Position numbers and translations under genes: made by a program
NCBI RefSeq assembly: GCF_001907975.1
Contig: NZ_CP017834.1
Coordinates: 1,068,718 to 1,132,717, forward strand
Direction of reading: 5' to 3'
Length of the DNA: 64,000 bases
DNA from: Silvanigrella aquatica
GTDB lineage: Bacteria; Bdellovibrionota_B; Oligoflexia; Silvanigrellales; Silvanigrellaceae
The notes under the pieces: generated by a model
The model's database searches: none
Told to the model about the DNA's origin: nothing
What the model saw: only the letters and a program-made list of their open reading frames with translations
Shown here: positions 17,428 through 26,374 of the stretch, one piece after another
Layout: the number at the start of each line of letters is the position of its first letter
Numbering within the stretch: position 1 is the stretch's first letter

Positions 17428-18264
17428 TTAAATTTCATAATTTTTTTCATACTCTAATGGTGCAAGATAATCAAGGGCAGAGTGCGCACGAATTCGATTA
17501 TAAAACACCTCAATATATTCTATAATCGAAGATTTTGCTTCTTTTCTAGTAAGAAAATTGCATCGATGTACCAATTCTTTTTTTAGAGTGGAAAAAAATG
17601 TTTCTGTAATAGAATTCTCATAGCAGCTATTGCTCATGCTTTGATGAAAATGATTTAATTTTAAATATTTTCTAACTTCTTTACTTGAATATTGTGATCC
17701 TTTGTCACTATGAAAAATTATTCCATTTGGAAAATGAGATCTTTTTTTGTATGCCATGTTTAGTGAATTCAAAACAATTTCTCTTTTTAGATTATCTTGC
17801 ATGCTCCAACCAATTATTGCTCTTGAAAAAGTATCCAATATTATGCACAAATAAACCCAGCCCTCTTTCGTTGGAATATAAGTAATATCGCTGGTCCAAA
17901 GTTCGTTGGGCTTATAGGAAGTAAAATCCCCTGAAATTAAATTCGGAAAATGTATCGCTTGCCTATCAACCTTTGTTGTTGTTTTAAATTTAGGTTTGCC
18001 GACCCCATTCAGATTTAGTTTCTTCATAATCTTGGATATTCGTTTTTTTCCAACTTTAATAAATGACTTTTTAAGTGTTGATAAAATTCGCCGTCTTCCA
18101 TATGTACCCCTTGAAGAAGTATGTATTTTTTTTATTTCTTCTTCAAGGCTAAACTCAAATTGATGATTTTTATCTTTACACTCAAGCCATTTATAAAATC
18201 CACTTTTAGAAACGCACATTACTTTGCAAAGTAAAAGAATAGGATAATTAAGCTTCTCTAGCAA
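17428..18264 (-). CDS. IS3-family transposase OrfB (DDE integrase catalytic domain)
   Basis: An N-terminal HTH_21-like segment (VSKSGFYKWLEC, then TSSRGTYGRRRI) precedes an rve integrase core with the DDE triad: Asp in WTSDITYIPT, Asp in FHSDKGSQYSS and Glu in NSITETFFSTLKKE. The nominal start at 18264 is probably not used. The frame is open upstream to the A6G slippery site, and normal expression would be as an OrfAB fusion by -1 frameshifting. The sequence looks intact, so the element may still be active. Confidence 0.9.
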   Translation of the reverse strand: MLEKLNYPILLLCKVMCVSKSGFYKWLECKDKNHQFEFSLEEEIKKIHTSSRGTYGRRRILSTLKKSFIKVGKKRISKIMKKLNLNGVGKPKFKTTTKVDRQAIHFPNLISGDFTSYKPNELWTSDITYIPTKEGWVYLCIILDTFSRAIIGWSMQDNLKREIVLNSLNMAYKKRSHFPNGIIFHSDKGSQYSSKEVRKYLKLNHFHQSMSNSCYENSITETFFSTLKKELVHRCNFLTRKEAKSSIIEYIEVFYNRIRAHSALDYLAPLEYEKNYEI

Positions 18265-18278
18265 TATAAACTCGTATT

Positions 18279-18566
18279 TTAATCGAGTTGCTTTGCAAAG
18301 AAGCTTGCCGCCTTTTTTAGGATTTCATTTTCCTTTTTTAAAAGCTCGTATTCTCGCTTTAGCTTTTTCAATTCGTCAGAGTTTTTCTTTATATTTGAAT
18401 TTTCCTTTTCGCCAATAGAACGCTTCCAGCTATTCAGAGTGGGGTAGGAAACCTCAAACTCCCTAGCTATCTGAGCCATGCTTTTAGGGCTATTTTCTAA
18501 GACTTCAAGGACTTGGTTTTTAAACTCAAGAGAATATTGACTTTTAACTGATTTCTTCTTTACCAT
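18279..18566 (-). CDS. IS3-family OrfA (helix-turn-helix, leucine zipper)
   Basis: At 95 residues it shows the IS3 OrfA architecture: an HTH (about 12-55, YSLEFKNQVLEVLENSPKSMAQIAREFEVSYPTLNSW split across two helices) binding the terminal repeats, then a Lys/Glu/Leu-rich coiled coil (about 62-92) for oligomerisation. The ATG is 18566. The coding sequence ends shortly after the A6G slippage site, so OrfA alone is the in-frame product and OrfAB the frameshift product. Confidence 0.88.
   Translation of the reverse strand: MVKKKSVKSQYSLEFKNQVLEVLENSPKSMAQIAREFEVSYPTLNSWKRSIGEKENSNIKKNSDELKKLKREYELLKKENEILKKAASFFAKQLD
18311..18320 (-). other. Programmed -1 frameshift site of the IS3 element (CTAAAAAAGG)
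   Basis: Read on the minus strand, A6G lies in the 3' part of orfA. Shifting to -1 here keeps the frame open (GKLLCKATRLKYEF...) straight into orfB, with no stop in between. This is the usual expression mode of IS3 transposases. Confidence 0.75.
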
Positions 18567-18628
18567 GGGACAACCCTTCTATATGAACGCCTAAGTTCAT
18601 AGCATATTGTCCACTAAAAGGAATCACT

Positions 18629-18934
18629 TTAATCTTTGTATTTTAGGAGAGCTGCAATCGTGGGTAATGATGATCCCGAACCAAGATCTATTAATCTGAT
18701 TTGATGATATTTTAATCTTGTTTTTGTTTCTATGACTTTTGCAATTAGATCTGAATAAATCATCCCTTCTCCAGGATTAAGAAATTTACTCTGTTTTAGC
18801 TTACTTTTATCCATTTTAATGTCTATGATGTCAGTAAAATTAACATTCCATGTATCAAATTGACTGATTGCTATATCGGGGAGCATTGAAATAAGTTTTG
18901 AGTTATGATGGTTAATTATCATTTCTATTTCCAT
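18629..18934 (-). pseudogene. 5' fragment of a SAM-dependent methyltransferase truncated by the IS3 element
   Basis: The last residues include a class I methyltransferase motif I (IRLIDLGSGSSLPTIAALL), after which the frame stops 2 bp outside the IS end. The motif normally lies near the start of a domain of about 150-200 residues, so nearly all the catalytic domain is missing. The upstream piece contains SQFDTWNVNFTDII and NPGEGMIYSDLIAKVIE, reminiscent of Dot1/class I methyltransferase entry segments. The ORF starts at ATG 18934, but ATG 18922 has a better-placed GGA. No matching 3' half is seen on the far side of the IS. Confidence 0.6.
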
Positions 18935-19100
18935 TGTAATTAATGATTTTTCAATTAAAACCCTAAAAATAATTTTTATTAAATTTTTTTAACCGTAATA
19001 ATTTAATTTTTAAATTATAAGGTATAATAAATATAAATTATAAATAAAACATCAATGTGATATTAATCAAAATATATTTAATTAATATTATTATTTTGTA

Positions 19101-19128
19101 ATTATACTAAAATATCAATATTTGTCAA
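19101..19128 (-). promoter_or_regulatory. Full-consensus sigma70 promoter for the truncated methyltransferase
   Basis: On the minus strand TTGACA (19128-19123) and TATAAT (19106-19101), both perfect matches, are 16 bp apart. Transcription would start near 19094, leaving an extremely AT-rich leader of about 160 nt. Apart from this promoter and the nrfD terminator, I see nothing else in 18935-19277. Confidence 0.65.
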
Positions 19129-19199
19129 TTTTTCGAAAATAATTAATCGAAGAAAATTTATGCATTTTAAATATATGCATAGTATTGTGTAAACTAAAC

Positions 19200-19233
19200 A
19201 AAAAAAACTCCCCACACTAAATTAGCGAGGGGA
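19200..19233 (-). terminator. Rho-independent terminator of the nrfD-type gene
   Basis: On the minus strand CTCCCC (19233-19228) pairs with GGGGAG (19212-19207), with an inner CTAA/TTAG pairing, followed by a seven-T run. It lies 45 bp past the nrfD stop codon. Confidence 0.85.
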
Positions 19234-19277
19234 GCAAACTCAAACATTAAAAAGCACAAAAAAACATCAAACAAAAA

Positions 19278-20687
19278 TTACTTTTTAAAAGCTGTCATAT
19301 CGGGTTTGAGGTGGGGGTCAGCTTGAGGCATAACGGATTTCACTTCAGCCATGTTGATCATAGGAAGGTAACGGACGAATAAACAGAATAAATGAAAGAA
19401 CAATCCTATGGAGCCAATAAATAGTGAAATATCCCAAAACGAAGGGATAAAGTAACCCCAAGAAGAAGGCAAGAAAGTGCGGCTTAAGGTTGTTACGATA
19501 AGCACAAAGCGCTCGAGCCACATACCGATGTTAATTAAAATAGCAGCGATAAATAACCAAATTACGTTTTGACGTATTTTTTTAAACCAGAAGGTTTGTG
19601 GGATAGCGATATTTAAAATAACCATAGCCCAATAAGCCCAGCCATAGGGACCATTGATGCGGTTCCAGTTCCAGAACTTTTCGTAGGGGTTTCCACTGTA
19701 GAATATAGTGAAAAATTCTATGACATAAACATAAGCCATAATAATACTTGTGAACAAAATAAATTTTGCACAAATGTCGATGTGTCTGTCGGTAACGAGA
19801 TCTTTAAAATTAAAGATGGAACGCACCATGATAAGAAGGTTTAAGCAAAGACAGAAACCAGAGAAAATAGCGCCTGCAATAAAGTAGGGTGGGAATATGG
19901 TAGCATGCCAGCCCGGTAAAACAGATGTGGCAAAGTCGAGAGATACGATGCCTGCTGTGGAGAACACGGCAGGAGTTGCAATGCCAGCAAGTAAAATACA
20001 AGCGCGCTCATAGTTTACCCATTGTCTTGCTGAGCCTGTCCATCCTAAAGCAACGAGACCATAGGCAAAACGACCTATTTTTGATTTCGCTTGATCGCGG
20101 AGAGTGGCAAAATCGGGGATCATACCCACATACCAGAAAATCACACCAATACTAAGATAGGTGTTTACGGCGAACACGTCCCATTCGAGAGGGCTTTTAA
20201 AGTTCGGCCACATTTGCATTTGGTTTGGCAGTGGGAAAAGCCAATAAGCAAACCAAGGGCGTCCAATGTGGACTGCTGGGAAAATAGCGGCGGCGAGAAC
20301 GGCAAAAATAGTCATGCCTTCTGCAATTCTATTAATAGAAGTGCGCCATTTTTGGCGGAAAAGAAGAAGTATGGCTGAAATTAATGTACCCGCATGGGCA
20401 ATTTCAATCCAAAAAACGAAGTTTGTGATATCCCACGCCCAGTCGACGCGGTTGTTATTGCCCCAAACTCCAATTCCTTCCCAGAATAGGTAACCTAATG
20501 AAACCATTAGGAGAACCACGCCAAGGGTGGAGAGTAAAAAGGTAATATGCCAACCGGGACCTGCTTTTCGCCCTGCGAGAGAGGCAACTGATTGTGTTAC
20601 CATATGAAAAGAAGGATCTTTTCCTGTAACAAGAGCAGCTCTTCTGTCTACGGGATCTCTGCCCTGAAGTTCAACCGAATGTTCCAT
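19278..20687 (-). CDS. NrfD/PsrC-family quinol-interacting membrane subunit, ActC-like (alternative complex III)
   Basis: The 469-residue polytopic protein has about ten helices. Signature segments GPGWHITFLLST, WVNYERACILLAGIATPAVFS, FPPYFIAGAIFSGFCLCL and YVYVIEFFTIFYSGN match the NrfD superfamily, and the ActC branch in particular. These subunits bind quinol at the periplasmic side and pass electrons to cytochrome or FeS partners, possibly with proton movement. ActABDEF partners are not next to it: downstream is a terminator and upstream a divergent holA-like gene, so it stands alone. The ATG has a modest CAGGTGC ribosome site. Whether it belongs to a distant ACIII locus or is an orphan copy cannot be told here. 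Confidence 0.8.
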   Translation of the reverse strand: MEHSVELQGRDPVDRRAALVTGKDPSFHMVTQSVASLAGRKAGPGWHITFLLSTLGVVLLMVSLGYLFWEGIGVWGNNNRVDWAWDITNFVFWIEIAHAGTLISAILLLFRQKWRTSINRIAEGMTIFAVLAAAIFPAVHIGRPWFAYWLFPLPNQMQMWPNFKSPLEWDVFAVNTYLSIGVIFWYVGMIPDFATLRDQAKSKIGRFAYGLVALGWTGSARQWVNYERACILLAGIATPAVFSTAGIVSLDFATSVLPGWHATIFPPYFIAGAIFSGFCLCLNLLIMVRSIFNFKDLVTDRHIDICAKFILFTSIIMAYVYVIEFFTIFYSGNPYEKFWNWNRINGPYGWAYWAMVILNIAIPQTFWFKKIRQNVIWLFIAAILINIGMWLERFVLIVTTLSRTFLPSSWGYFIPSFWDISLFIGSIGLFFHLFCLFVRYLPMINMAEVKSVMPQADPHLKPDMTAFKK

Positions 20688-20878
20688 GGTGCACCTGTAT
20701 TAAATATAGGTCAAAAATAAAAAAACCAAGTGAGGTTTAACGAATTTGCACTATGTGATCAAGTATACGGGAAAATTTATCAAAAAAATACTTCACATTG
20801 CTCTCTTAACAAATTAATGTCGTGCGCGTAGGAAATAATTGATTTCTTATATTATCAGTTAAAATATAAAAGGGAATT

Positions 20879-21859
20879 ATGCAACGTATTGATGCCTCAA
20901 AACTTATGCAAGTGCTTCTCGCAACAGAAAAGACGCCTGCGATCAAATTTATTCTTGCAGATAATCCCATTTATAAAAAAATTATAGAAGATAAAATACA
21001 AAATCAATCACATAAGCCTGCGCAAATTTTTTCAGGTAAAAATGCGGTTGTCGATTATGTTGAGTATGCGGCAACAGGCACGTTGTTTTTTGCGCTACAA
21101 AGTAGCATTGTGGTTTTGCCAGATAAGTTAACAGCAAAGCAATGGGAAGAAGAAAAAAAATTTTTAAGCAGATTGATAATGCCAATAGAGTCGTCAGCTT
21201 ACTTTTTTGCACCTACAATTTATCGAAACCTCATTAAGGAAACAGACCTTCAGAATTTAGCCTCTGTTTATTTATGCTATGAACCTAATGATATTGAACT
21301 TTACAAATGTTCTGAATTTTTATTAAGCCGTTATCTTACTCTTGCAAAAAAAACAAATAAGGAAATAACTGAAATTTCTCATTTGGCAATTGAATGTTAT
21401 TCCGGTGATTTGGTTTCTTGCGACATGCATTTTGCGCTTATGGAAAAGGCAGGCATAGGCTTTGCGGATGCCCTTGTGGGAACTCCTGAAGTGAATGGTT
21501 TTCATGTTGCGGAAGCCCTTGCGCGTCGCGATCTCTATTTAATTGAATTGCGTATGTCGCAATGCGAAGCCTGTGGTGAAGATGCTGGGAGTGTCTTTAT
21601 GGCATTGGTTTATTTTTTAAAGCAGCTTTCTTTGGTTATGTCATCCTTTGAAGAAACAAAAAATTTAAAAGCGGCGTTTGAGAAAACAAGAATTCCATTT
21701 CCTGCCCAAGCGCGTCTGCAGAAAGCAATACAAAATATTACAAAAGATCAATTAATACGGTTTTTTATAGCAGCTCCCAAAGTAGAAATGAATCTTCGTA
21801 CTCAAAAAAATGCACATAAATGGCTTGCTGCTGAATTGATAGGTTGGTTTTTAAATTAA
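20879..21859 (+). CDS. holA: DNA polymerase III delta subunit-like protein (HolA)
   Basis: At 326 residues it has the size and pattern of the clamp-loader delta subunit: an N-terminal segment in which a dipeptide-repeat-like IIEDKIQNQ is followed by TGTLFFALQSSIVVLPD (equivalent to the LFGxRRLVVL strand), and a C-terminal helical domain with FHVAEALARRDLYLIELRMSQCEACGEDAGSVFMALVYFLKQL and a closing KWLAAELIGWFL. Sequence similarity in this family is low, so the call rests on overall pattern. Delta opens the beta clamp during loading. The start has AAAGGGAATT before ATG. It ends 7 bp from the convergent protease gene. Confidence 0.65.
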   Translation: MQRIDASKLMQVLLATEKTPAIKFILADNPIYKKIIEDKIQNQSHKPAQIFSGKNAVVDYVEYAATGTLFFALQSSIVVLPDKLTAKQWEEEKKFLSRLIMPIESSAYFFAPTIYRNLIKETDLQNLASVYLCYEPNDIELYKCSEFLLSRYLTLAKKTNKEITEISHLAIECYSGDLVSCDMHFALMEKAGIGFADALVGTPEVNGFHVAEALARRDLYLIELRMSQCEACGEDAGSVFMALVYFLKQLSLVMSSFEETKNLKAAFEKTRIPFPAQARLQKAIQNITKDQLIRFFIAAPKVEMNLRTQKNAHKWLAAELIGWFLN

Positions 21860-21866
21860 CAAACCG

Positions 21867-22883
21867 TTAATACCAACATAGAGTTTTTTCTACTTTAGGG
21901 TTAAAAATTGAGCCTGAAGTTTCGAAACAAATCGGTAGCTCTTTTTGAGTTACATTAAACGATTTTATAGTTTTCCATGATGGGTAAGAAGCTTCAATTT
22001 TAACTATGATGTGAGAAATATCTTTTGGAATAATTGTTGTATTTTCTTGTCCCGCATAGCCCCACCAATTCGAAAAACTCAATGGTTCTTTTAATTTATG
22101 CTGCTTATTTAATAATTGAATAGAGGCATTGTAAGCACCACCATTGTAAAATTTGATAATTTTAGGGAGCCCATAAATTGTTTGAAGTGCTTTTTTGTCA
22201 CCATCACTTAAATGGTAATTAATTGGAATCGTATCTCCTTCGTTTGAAAGCATCGTAGGAGTATTATTTATAGATGATGCGTAAGAATCATAATGCATAA
22301 TAGAATCTTCGTCATAGCTGAATAGGCTTTCAATCTCTTTTGTATTATCAAAATTATCTTTTTCATTTGGTTTTATGTTTTCACTAAAAATTGTAATATT
22401 ATGATCTCTATCTGATCTCATATGCTCATGTTCAAATCCTAAAGTATGTTTTAGTTCGTGAAGTATTGCAGCGCGAGGACAGTCATATTCATTTAAAAAT
22501 ATAACACCATTTTTACCTACAGGGCCGACGTCGGCAGCGCAATATTCACTATTATAAATTGTAACGTAATTATTTCTTTTTTTTATTTCGTCTTCGTTTT
22601 CTTCGATAAAAGAAATATTAGCAATTTTTGATAGTTCTATCATTGCACCTTGAATTTGTTGTTTGTAGTTTTCTGTAAAAGGATTAGTATTATCAAATTT
22701 GAAGTATATTTTTCCTTTATACCAAAACTTATTGCTATGTGCTGCGCGTTTGACTAAATTGGATTCATTTGAAGCAGAGTAAAAATTTCTTTCTAATGGG
22801 TTCAATTTATTGTATACTTTTGCATTAACTGAAATAATAAAAAAATTGTTGACAATAAATGCAGTTATAATTTTTAATTTCAT
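21867..22883 (-). CDS. Secreted astacin-family (M12A) metalloprotease with a C-terminal cholesterol-dependent-cytolysin domain-4-like module
   Basis: A signal peptide (1-21) and short propeptide precede the astacin domain (about 50-240). The zinc motif HELKHTLGFEHEHMRSDRD gives His142, Glu143, His146 and His152, and the Met-turn is SIMHYDSYA (Met196, Tyr198). Residues 242-338 form a second module: the order FYNGGAYNASI, IPKDISHIIVKI, SWKTIKSF, ELPICFETSGSIFNPKVEKT closely follows the C-terminal domain 4 of thiol-activated cytolysins, without the Trp-rich undecapeptide. In toxins that domain binds membranes. The start is ATG 22883, with GGGAGGA 5 nt upstream. The protease call is firm; the tail assignment is pattern recognition. 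Confidence 0.85.
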   Translation of the reverse strand: MKLKIITAFIVNNFFIISVNAKVYNKLNPLERNFYSASNESNLVKRAAHSNKFWYKGKIYFKFDNTNPFTENYKQQIQGAMIELSKIANISFIEENEDEIKKRNNYVTIYNSEYCAADVGPVGKNGVIFLNEYDCPRAAILHELKHTLGFEHEHMRSDRDHNITIFSENIKPNEKDNFDNTKEIESLFSYDEDSIMHYDSYASSINNTPTMLSNEGDTIPINYHLSDGDKKALQTIYGLPKIIKFYNGGAYNASIQLLNKQHKLKEPLSFSNWWGYAGQENTTIIPKDISHIIVKIEASYPSWKTIKSFNVTQKELPICFETSGSIFNPKVEKTLCWY

Positions 22884-23086
22884 TAAATCCTCCCTAAATA
22901 GTCTAATTATATTTATTTTCAAAATAAATATAATAATTTTTTATTATCATTATTTTCCTTAAAGTCAATTTTAATTTTTTTTAAAATAATTTAATCTCTA
23001 ATTTTATATATATAATTTTAAAATTATTATATTATATGTAGATTGTTAATTAATGCAGTATCGAATTCATTTAAAGGTCTAAATAT

Positions 23087-24898
23087 ATGAATTATATAAA
23101 TTATATAAATTATATGAATATAAAAAATATTTTATTTTATTTCATGGCGTGCTTTTTTTTATATCATAGTTTTTCTTATTCTTTAGAAAAATCAGTACAA
23201 GATTCTTTCCCTATTTTAGAATCGTCACAAATTTTTAATCCCGTATATGGTGAAAAAGGAATGGTGGTTTCTCAAGAAGAATTAGCTTCTGGTGTGGGTG
23301 CAAAGATATTGAGTCAAGGAGGCAATGCTATCGATGCTGCCGTAGCTGTGGGGTATGCTCTTGCTGTTACTTTACCAAAAGCAGGAAATATTGGTGGAGG
23401 TGGCTTTATGCTAATTTGGTTGAACAAAGAAAAAAAAGCGATCGCTATTAATTATCGAGAAAAAGCCCCTAAATTAGCTTCAAAAGATATGTTTTTAAAT
23501 GCAGATGGCACTGTTAATAATGATGTAATTGATAAAGGATATAAATCGGCAGGTGTTCCAGGCACTGTTTATGGATTAAATTTAGCTCATAAAAAATATG
23601 GTTCGTTACCTTTAGCTAAAGTGATGCAACCTTCCATTCATTTAGCACGTAAAGGAATTGTGGTCACTCATGCTTTATCAAGTTCCATTGAAAAAGCAAA
23701 AGATTTATTGCTGACAAGTGAAGAATCAACAAGAATTTTTTTAAATAAAAATAAAGAATCTTGGAAAAATGGACATATCTTAATTCAAAAAGATTTGGCA
23801 AATACTTTAGAAAAAATTGCCAAAGAAGGAACAAATGCTTTTTATAAAGGGGACATTGCACATAAAATTGTCCAAGATATGAAAGAGCATGGTGGTATTA
23901 TTACAAAAGAGGATTTGGAAAATTATAAAGCGGAAGAAATGAAACCAATTTTGGGAATTTACCGTGGTTATCAAATTTATTCTATTCCTCCTCCGAGTTC
24001 TGGAGGGATTATATTAACAGAAATGCTAAATATATTAGAAAATATAAACTTAAAAGAAGTCCCTTTAAATAGTGCAAAATATTATCATACTCTGACTGAA
24101 ATTATGAATTATGCCTATTACGATAGAAATAGTCAGTTGGGGGATCCTCATTTTGTCAAAAATCCCATTGAAAAATTAACATCGAAAGAATATGCAAAAA
24201 AAATATTTGCAAGAATCAATTTCAATCATCATACACCATCAAAGCAAATTCAAATAGAAGGAGTAAGAGAGGAAGCAAATCAAGAAGGGAACACAACACA
24301 TTTTTCTGTGATTGATAAAAATGGGAATATGGTTTCGAATACTTATACTTTAAATTTTTGGTATGGTAATGGAAAAACTGTTAAGGGAACGGGCATCTTA
24401 TTAAATAATGAAATGGGAGATTTTACAGCAAAAGTAGGTATTCCTAATTCCTTTGGGCTGGTGCAAGGTGAGGCCAATGCCATTCAACCACAAAAAAGAC
24501 CCTTGAGCTCCATGACCCCAACACTGGTATTAAATGCAAAAAAAGAACCTATTTTAGCTACGGGAAGTCCTGGCGGAAGTAGGATTATTACGCAATTATT
24601 TCAATTTTTAGTAAATTATATTGATTACAAACAAAATATTGCCACTGCAAGTTCACAACCCCGTTTTCACAGCCAGCTTTGGCCCGATGAAATTTATTGC
24701 GAAGATGGTATCAGCCCTGATAGCAAAGAAATTCTTATTAATATGGGACATACTTTAAAACGCGGCGATCCTTTTGGCTCTTTGCAAACAGCAGAGCAAA
24801 GAAAACAGGGACAAGTTTATTATGGTGCCGCTGATCCCCGCTCCGAAGGTGATGGTGCTGTAGGAGTTTTTTCTTATAAAGTAGATTCAATTCCTTGA
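23087..24898 (+). CDS. ggt: Gamma-glutamyltranspeptidase
   Basis: The full GGT precursor is present (603 aa). It has a signal segment (about 10-35), the MVVSQEELASGVGAKILSQGGNAIDAAVA N-terminal signature spread over 60-90, and the autocleavage/nucleophile site at Thr403 in NTTHFSVID, giving a large and a small subunit. The small subunit keeps NTYTLNF, LLNNEMGDF, PLSSMTPT and TGSPGGSRI. It cleaves periplasmic glutathione and other gamma-glutamyl compounds. The start ATG 23087 has AAAGG 7 nt upstream, so the protein begins with a repeated Asn-Tyr-Ile/Met motif. It is divergent from the astacin protease across a very AT-rich gap. Confidence 0.95.
   Translation: MNYINYINYMNIKNILFYFMACFFLYHSFSYSLEKSVQDSFPILESSQIFNPVYGEKGMVVSQEELASGVGAKILSQGGNAIDAAVAVGYALAVTLPKAGNIGGGGFMLIWLNKEKKAIAINYREKAPKLASKDMFLNADGTVNNDVIDKGYKSAGVPGTVYGLNLAHKKYGSLPLAKVMQPSIHLARKGIVVTHALSSSIEKAKDLLLTSEESTRIFLNKNKESWKNGHILIQKDLANTLEKIAKEGTNAFYKGDIAHKIVQDMKEHGGIITKEDLENYKAEEMKPILGIYRGYQIYSIPPPSSGGIILTEMLNILENINLKEVPLNSAKYYHTLTEIMNYAYYDRNSQLGDPHFVKNPIEKLTSKEYAKKIFARINFNHHTPSKQIQIEGVREEANQEGNTTHFSVIDKNGNMVSNTYTLNFWYGNGKTVKGTGILLNNEMGDFTAKVGIPNSFGLVQGEANAIQPQKRPLSSMTPTLVLNAKKEPILATGSPGGSRIITQLFQFLVNYIDYKQNIATASSQPRFHSQLWPDEIYCEDGISPDSKEILINMGHTLKRGDPFGSLQTAEQRKQGQVYYGAADPRSEGDGAVGVFSYKVDSIP
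23090..23116 (+). repeat. Three in-frame copies of AATTATATA/G at the ggt start
   Basis: Units at 23090-23098, 23099-23107 and 23108-23116 encode NYI, NYI and NYM. The 9-bp unit keeps frame, so slippage would lengthen or shorten the N-terminus before the signal peptide. Confidence 0.8.
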
Positions 24899-25042
24899 GT
24901 TTAATTAAAATTATTTAAAAAAATATAAAAAATTGAATAAAATTTTAGTAAGTGTATATATTAATGAAATATGCGTTATTAACAAAAAATAGCATATTTT
25001 ATGTTAAATTTATTTCAAGTACATATTTTTTAGGAGGCATGC

Positions 25043-25069
25043 ATGATGCCGGATAAAAAATTTTTTTGA
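25043..25069 (+). other. Possible 8-codon leader ORF with a consensus Shine-Dalgarno (MMPDKKFF)
   Basis: AGGAGG (25032-25037), the best ribosome site in this region, precedes ATGATG at 25043 by 5 nt, and the frame ends at TGA 25069, 34 bp before the S41 lipoprotein gene. A GAATTGAAG repeat lies between them. It may be a leader peptide or the decayed start of a gene. Confidence 0.25.
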
Positions 25070-25103
25070 AAGAATTGAAGGAATTGAAGGAAATTTTTAA
25101 ATC

Positions 25104-26270
25104 ATGAAAAAATTAATTGCCGTGGCTTCTGCTTTATGTTTACTTGCTTGTAATAAGAAAGAAAATGAAACAACGAAAAAGTTTGAAGATTTCTCAGATT
25201 ATGAAGCCCCAAATCCTAAGCTTGTAAATGATAAACAAGGTGTAAAAGAAGTGACCGCTTTTATGTTTGATAATTATTATGTGCATGATAAAGGAATAAA
25301 TGGGGCACAACTCATAAGAGATATAGATGTAAACTTACCAGATGAAGAATTTTATAATCAAATAAGCAATGTTTTTGCGAAGCATGGTGATGCTCATACC
25401 AGGTTTTTTAAACCTAAGCCTTTTTCATGTAGAGAGAGAGGAATAATTTCTGATAGTTTATTATTTGATTTAGCCAACGAAAATGGTAATTTAAAATTAG
25501 TAGTTAATCATATTAATTTTTATAATGCTTTTTCAGAAAATTTAGAATATATAAGTGCATTAGCTCAGTTTGAAGTTGGCGATGTTATTTTAAGCATTAA
25601 TGGTGAAGATCCTATAAAAATGATAGAAAGTAACTCTCATTTTTCATATGGTGCAAATAATGAAAGTAAAAATATTTTTGGATTAAGAAATTTGCTATTT
25701 AGAAAAGAAGTAATTTATCCTAAGTTAATTGAGAATGAATTTAAAATAAAAATTATGAGAAATAACTTAGAAATAAATCTTCCAGTATATAGTAATAATG
25801 AATGTAAAAATGAAGAAATTAACTCTGCGATCGGATGGGATTTAAATCATTATAATATGATGCATTACTTTAAAAATGAATCATTTCAAAATATAGATAA
25901 AAATTCAGAAGTAAAGTTTTATAAGTTTGAATTAAATGAAAATACAAAATACCTTTATATTCTTGTACCTTCTTTTGCTTCTGAGGAAGTTATATTAAAT
26001 AAGGATGATAATTTTGTTATTAGAAATATGCTGAGTATTCAATATAAGATTGAAAAACAAAATGATATAAATGGTGTATTAATTGATGTTAGAAATAATC
26101 CCGGTGGTCTGGTAGAGTATTCTGATTTATTAGCCCAATTATTTTATTCAACAAAATCAAATAATCCATTTTATCCAATGGAATTCTATATGAAGGCAAA
26201 TAATGAAAAACTAAAAGTTTTAAATCGCTTTAATAAATTAGTTTATGAAAAGAATGATGAGGCAATTTAA
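25104..26270 (+). pseudogene. 5' part of an S41-family lipoprotein peptidase interrupted by an IS
   Basis: A lipoprotein signal (lipobox LLAC, Cys16) is followed by an S41 N-terminal region, a PDZ-like part (VGDVILSINGEDPIKMIE, about 165-180) and the first strand-loop of the catalytic domain (GVLIDVRNNPGG, about 330-341). Native sequence ends at Asp385 (26258); the last four codons (Glu, Ala, Ile, stop) come from the IS. The catalytic serine lies in the 3' part at 27.8 kb, so this fragment cannot be active. Removing the IS and one TGAT copy joins the two parts in frame into a 566-residue protein. Confidence 0.9.
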
Positions 26271-26276
26271 AAATTC
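26259..26276 (+). repeat. Left terminal inverted repeat of the 1412-bp IS
   Basis: Eighteen bases identical in reverse complement to 27653-27670. It supplies the premature stop codon of the interrupted peptidase. Confidence 0.93.
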
Positions 26277-26374
26277 AGTGGATGAGTAATTTTCTTCGCT
26301 AGAAAAGCGAAAAGGTGTTTCTTCTGTGTTAATTATAGTTTTGCGTAAACAAATTAATGCAGGAGAAACATTGC

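Larger units (their letters stand above)
17407..18626 (-). mobile_element. IS3-family insertion sequence, about 1.22 kb
   Basis: Two overlapping frames, orfA and orfB, lie between imperfect terminal inverted repeats. The left end starts TGATCCCCGAAAAGTGGAC (17407-17425). The right end, read inward, is TGATTCCTTTTAGTGGAC (18626-18609). Both ends show the TG...CA termini of the family. No matching 3-5-bp target duplication is visible, since the bases outside the two ends differ. This suggests a deletion or recombination after insertion. The right end lies 2 bp from the stop of a truncated methyltransferase. Confidence 0.88.
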
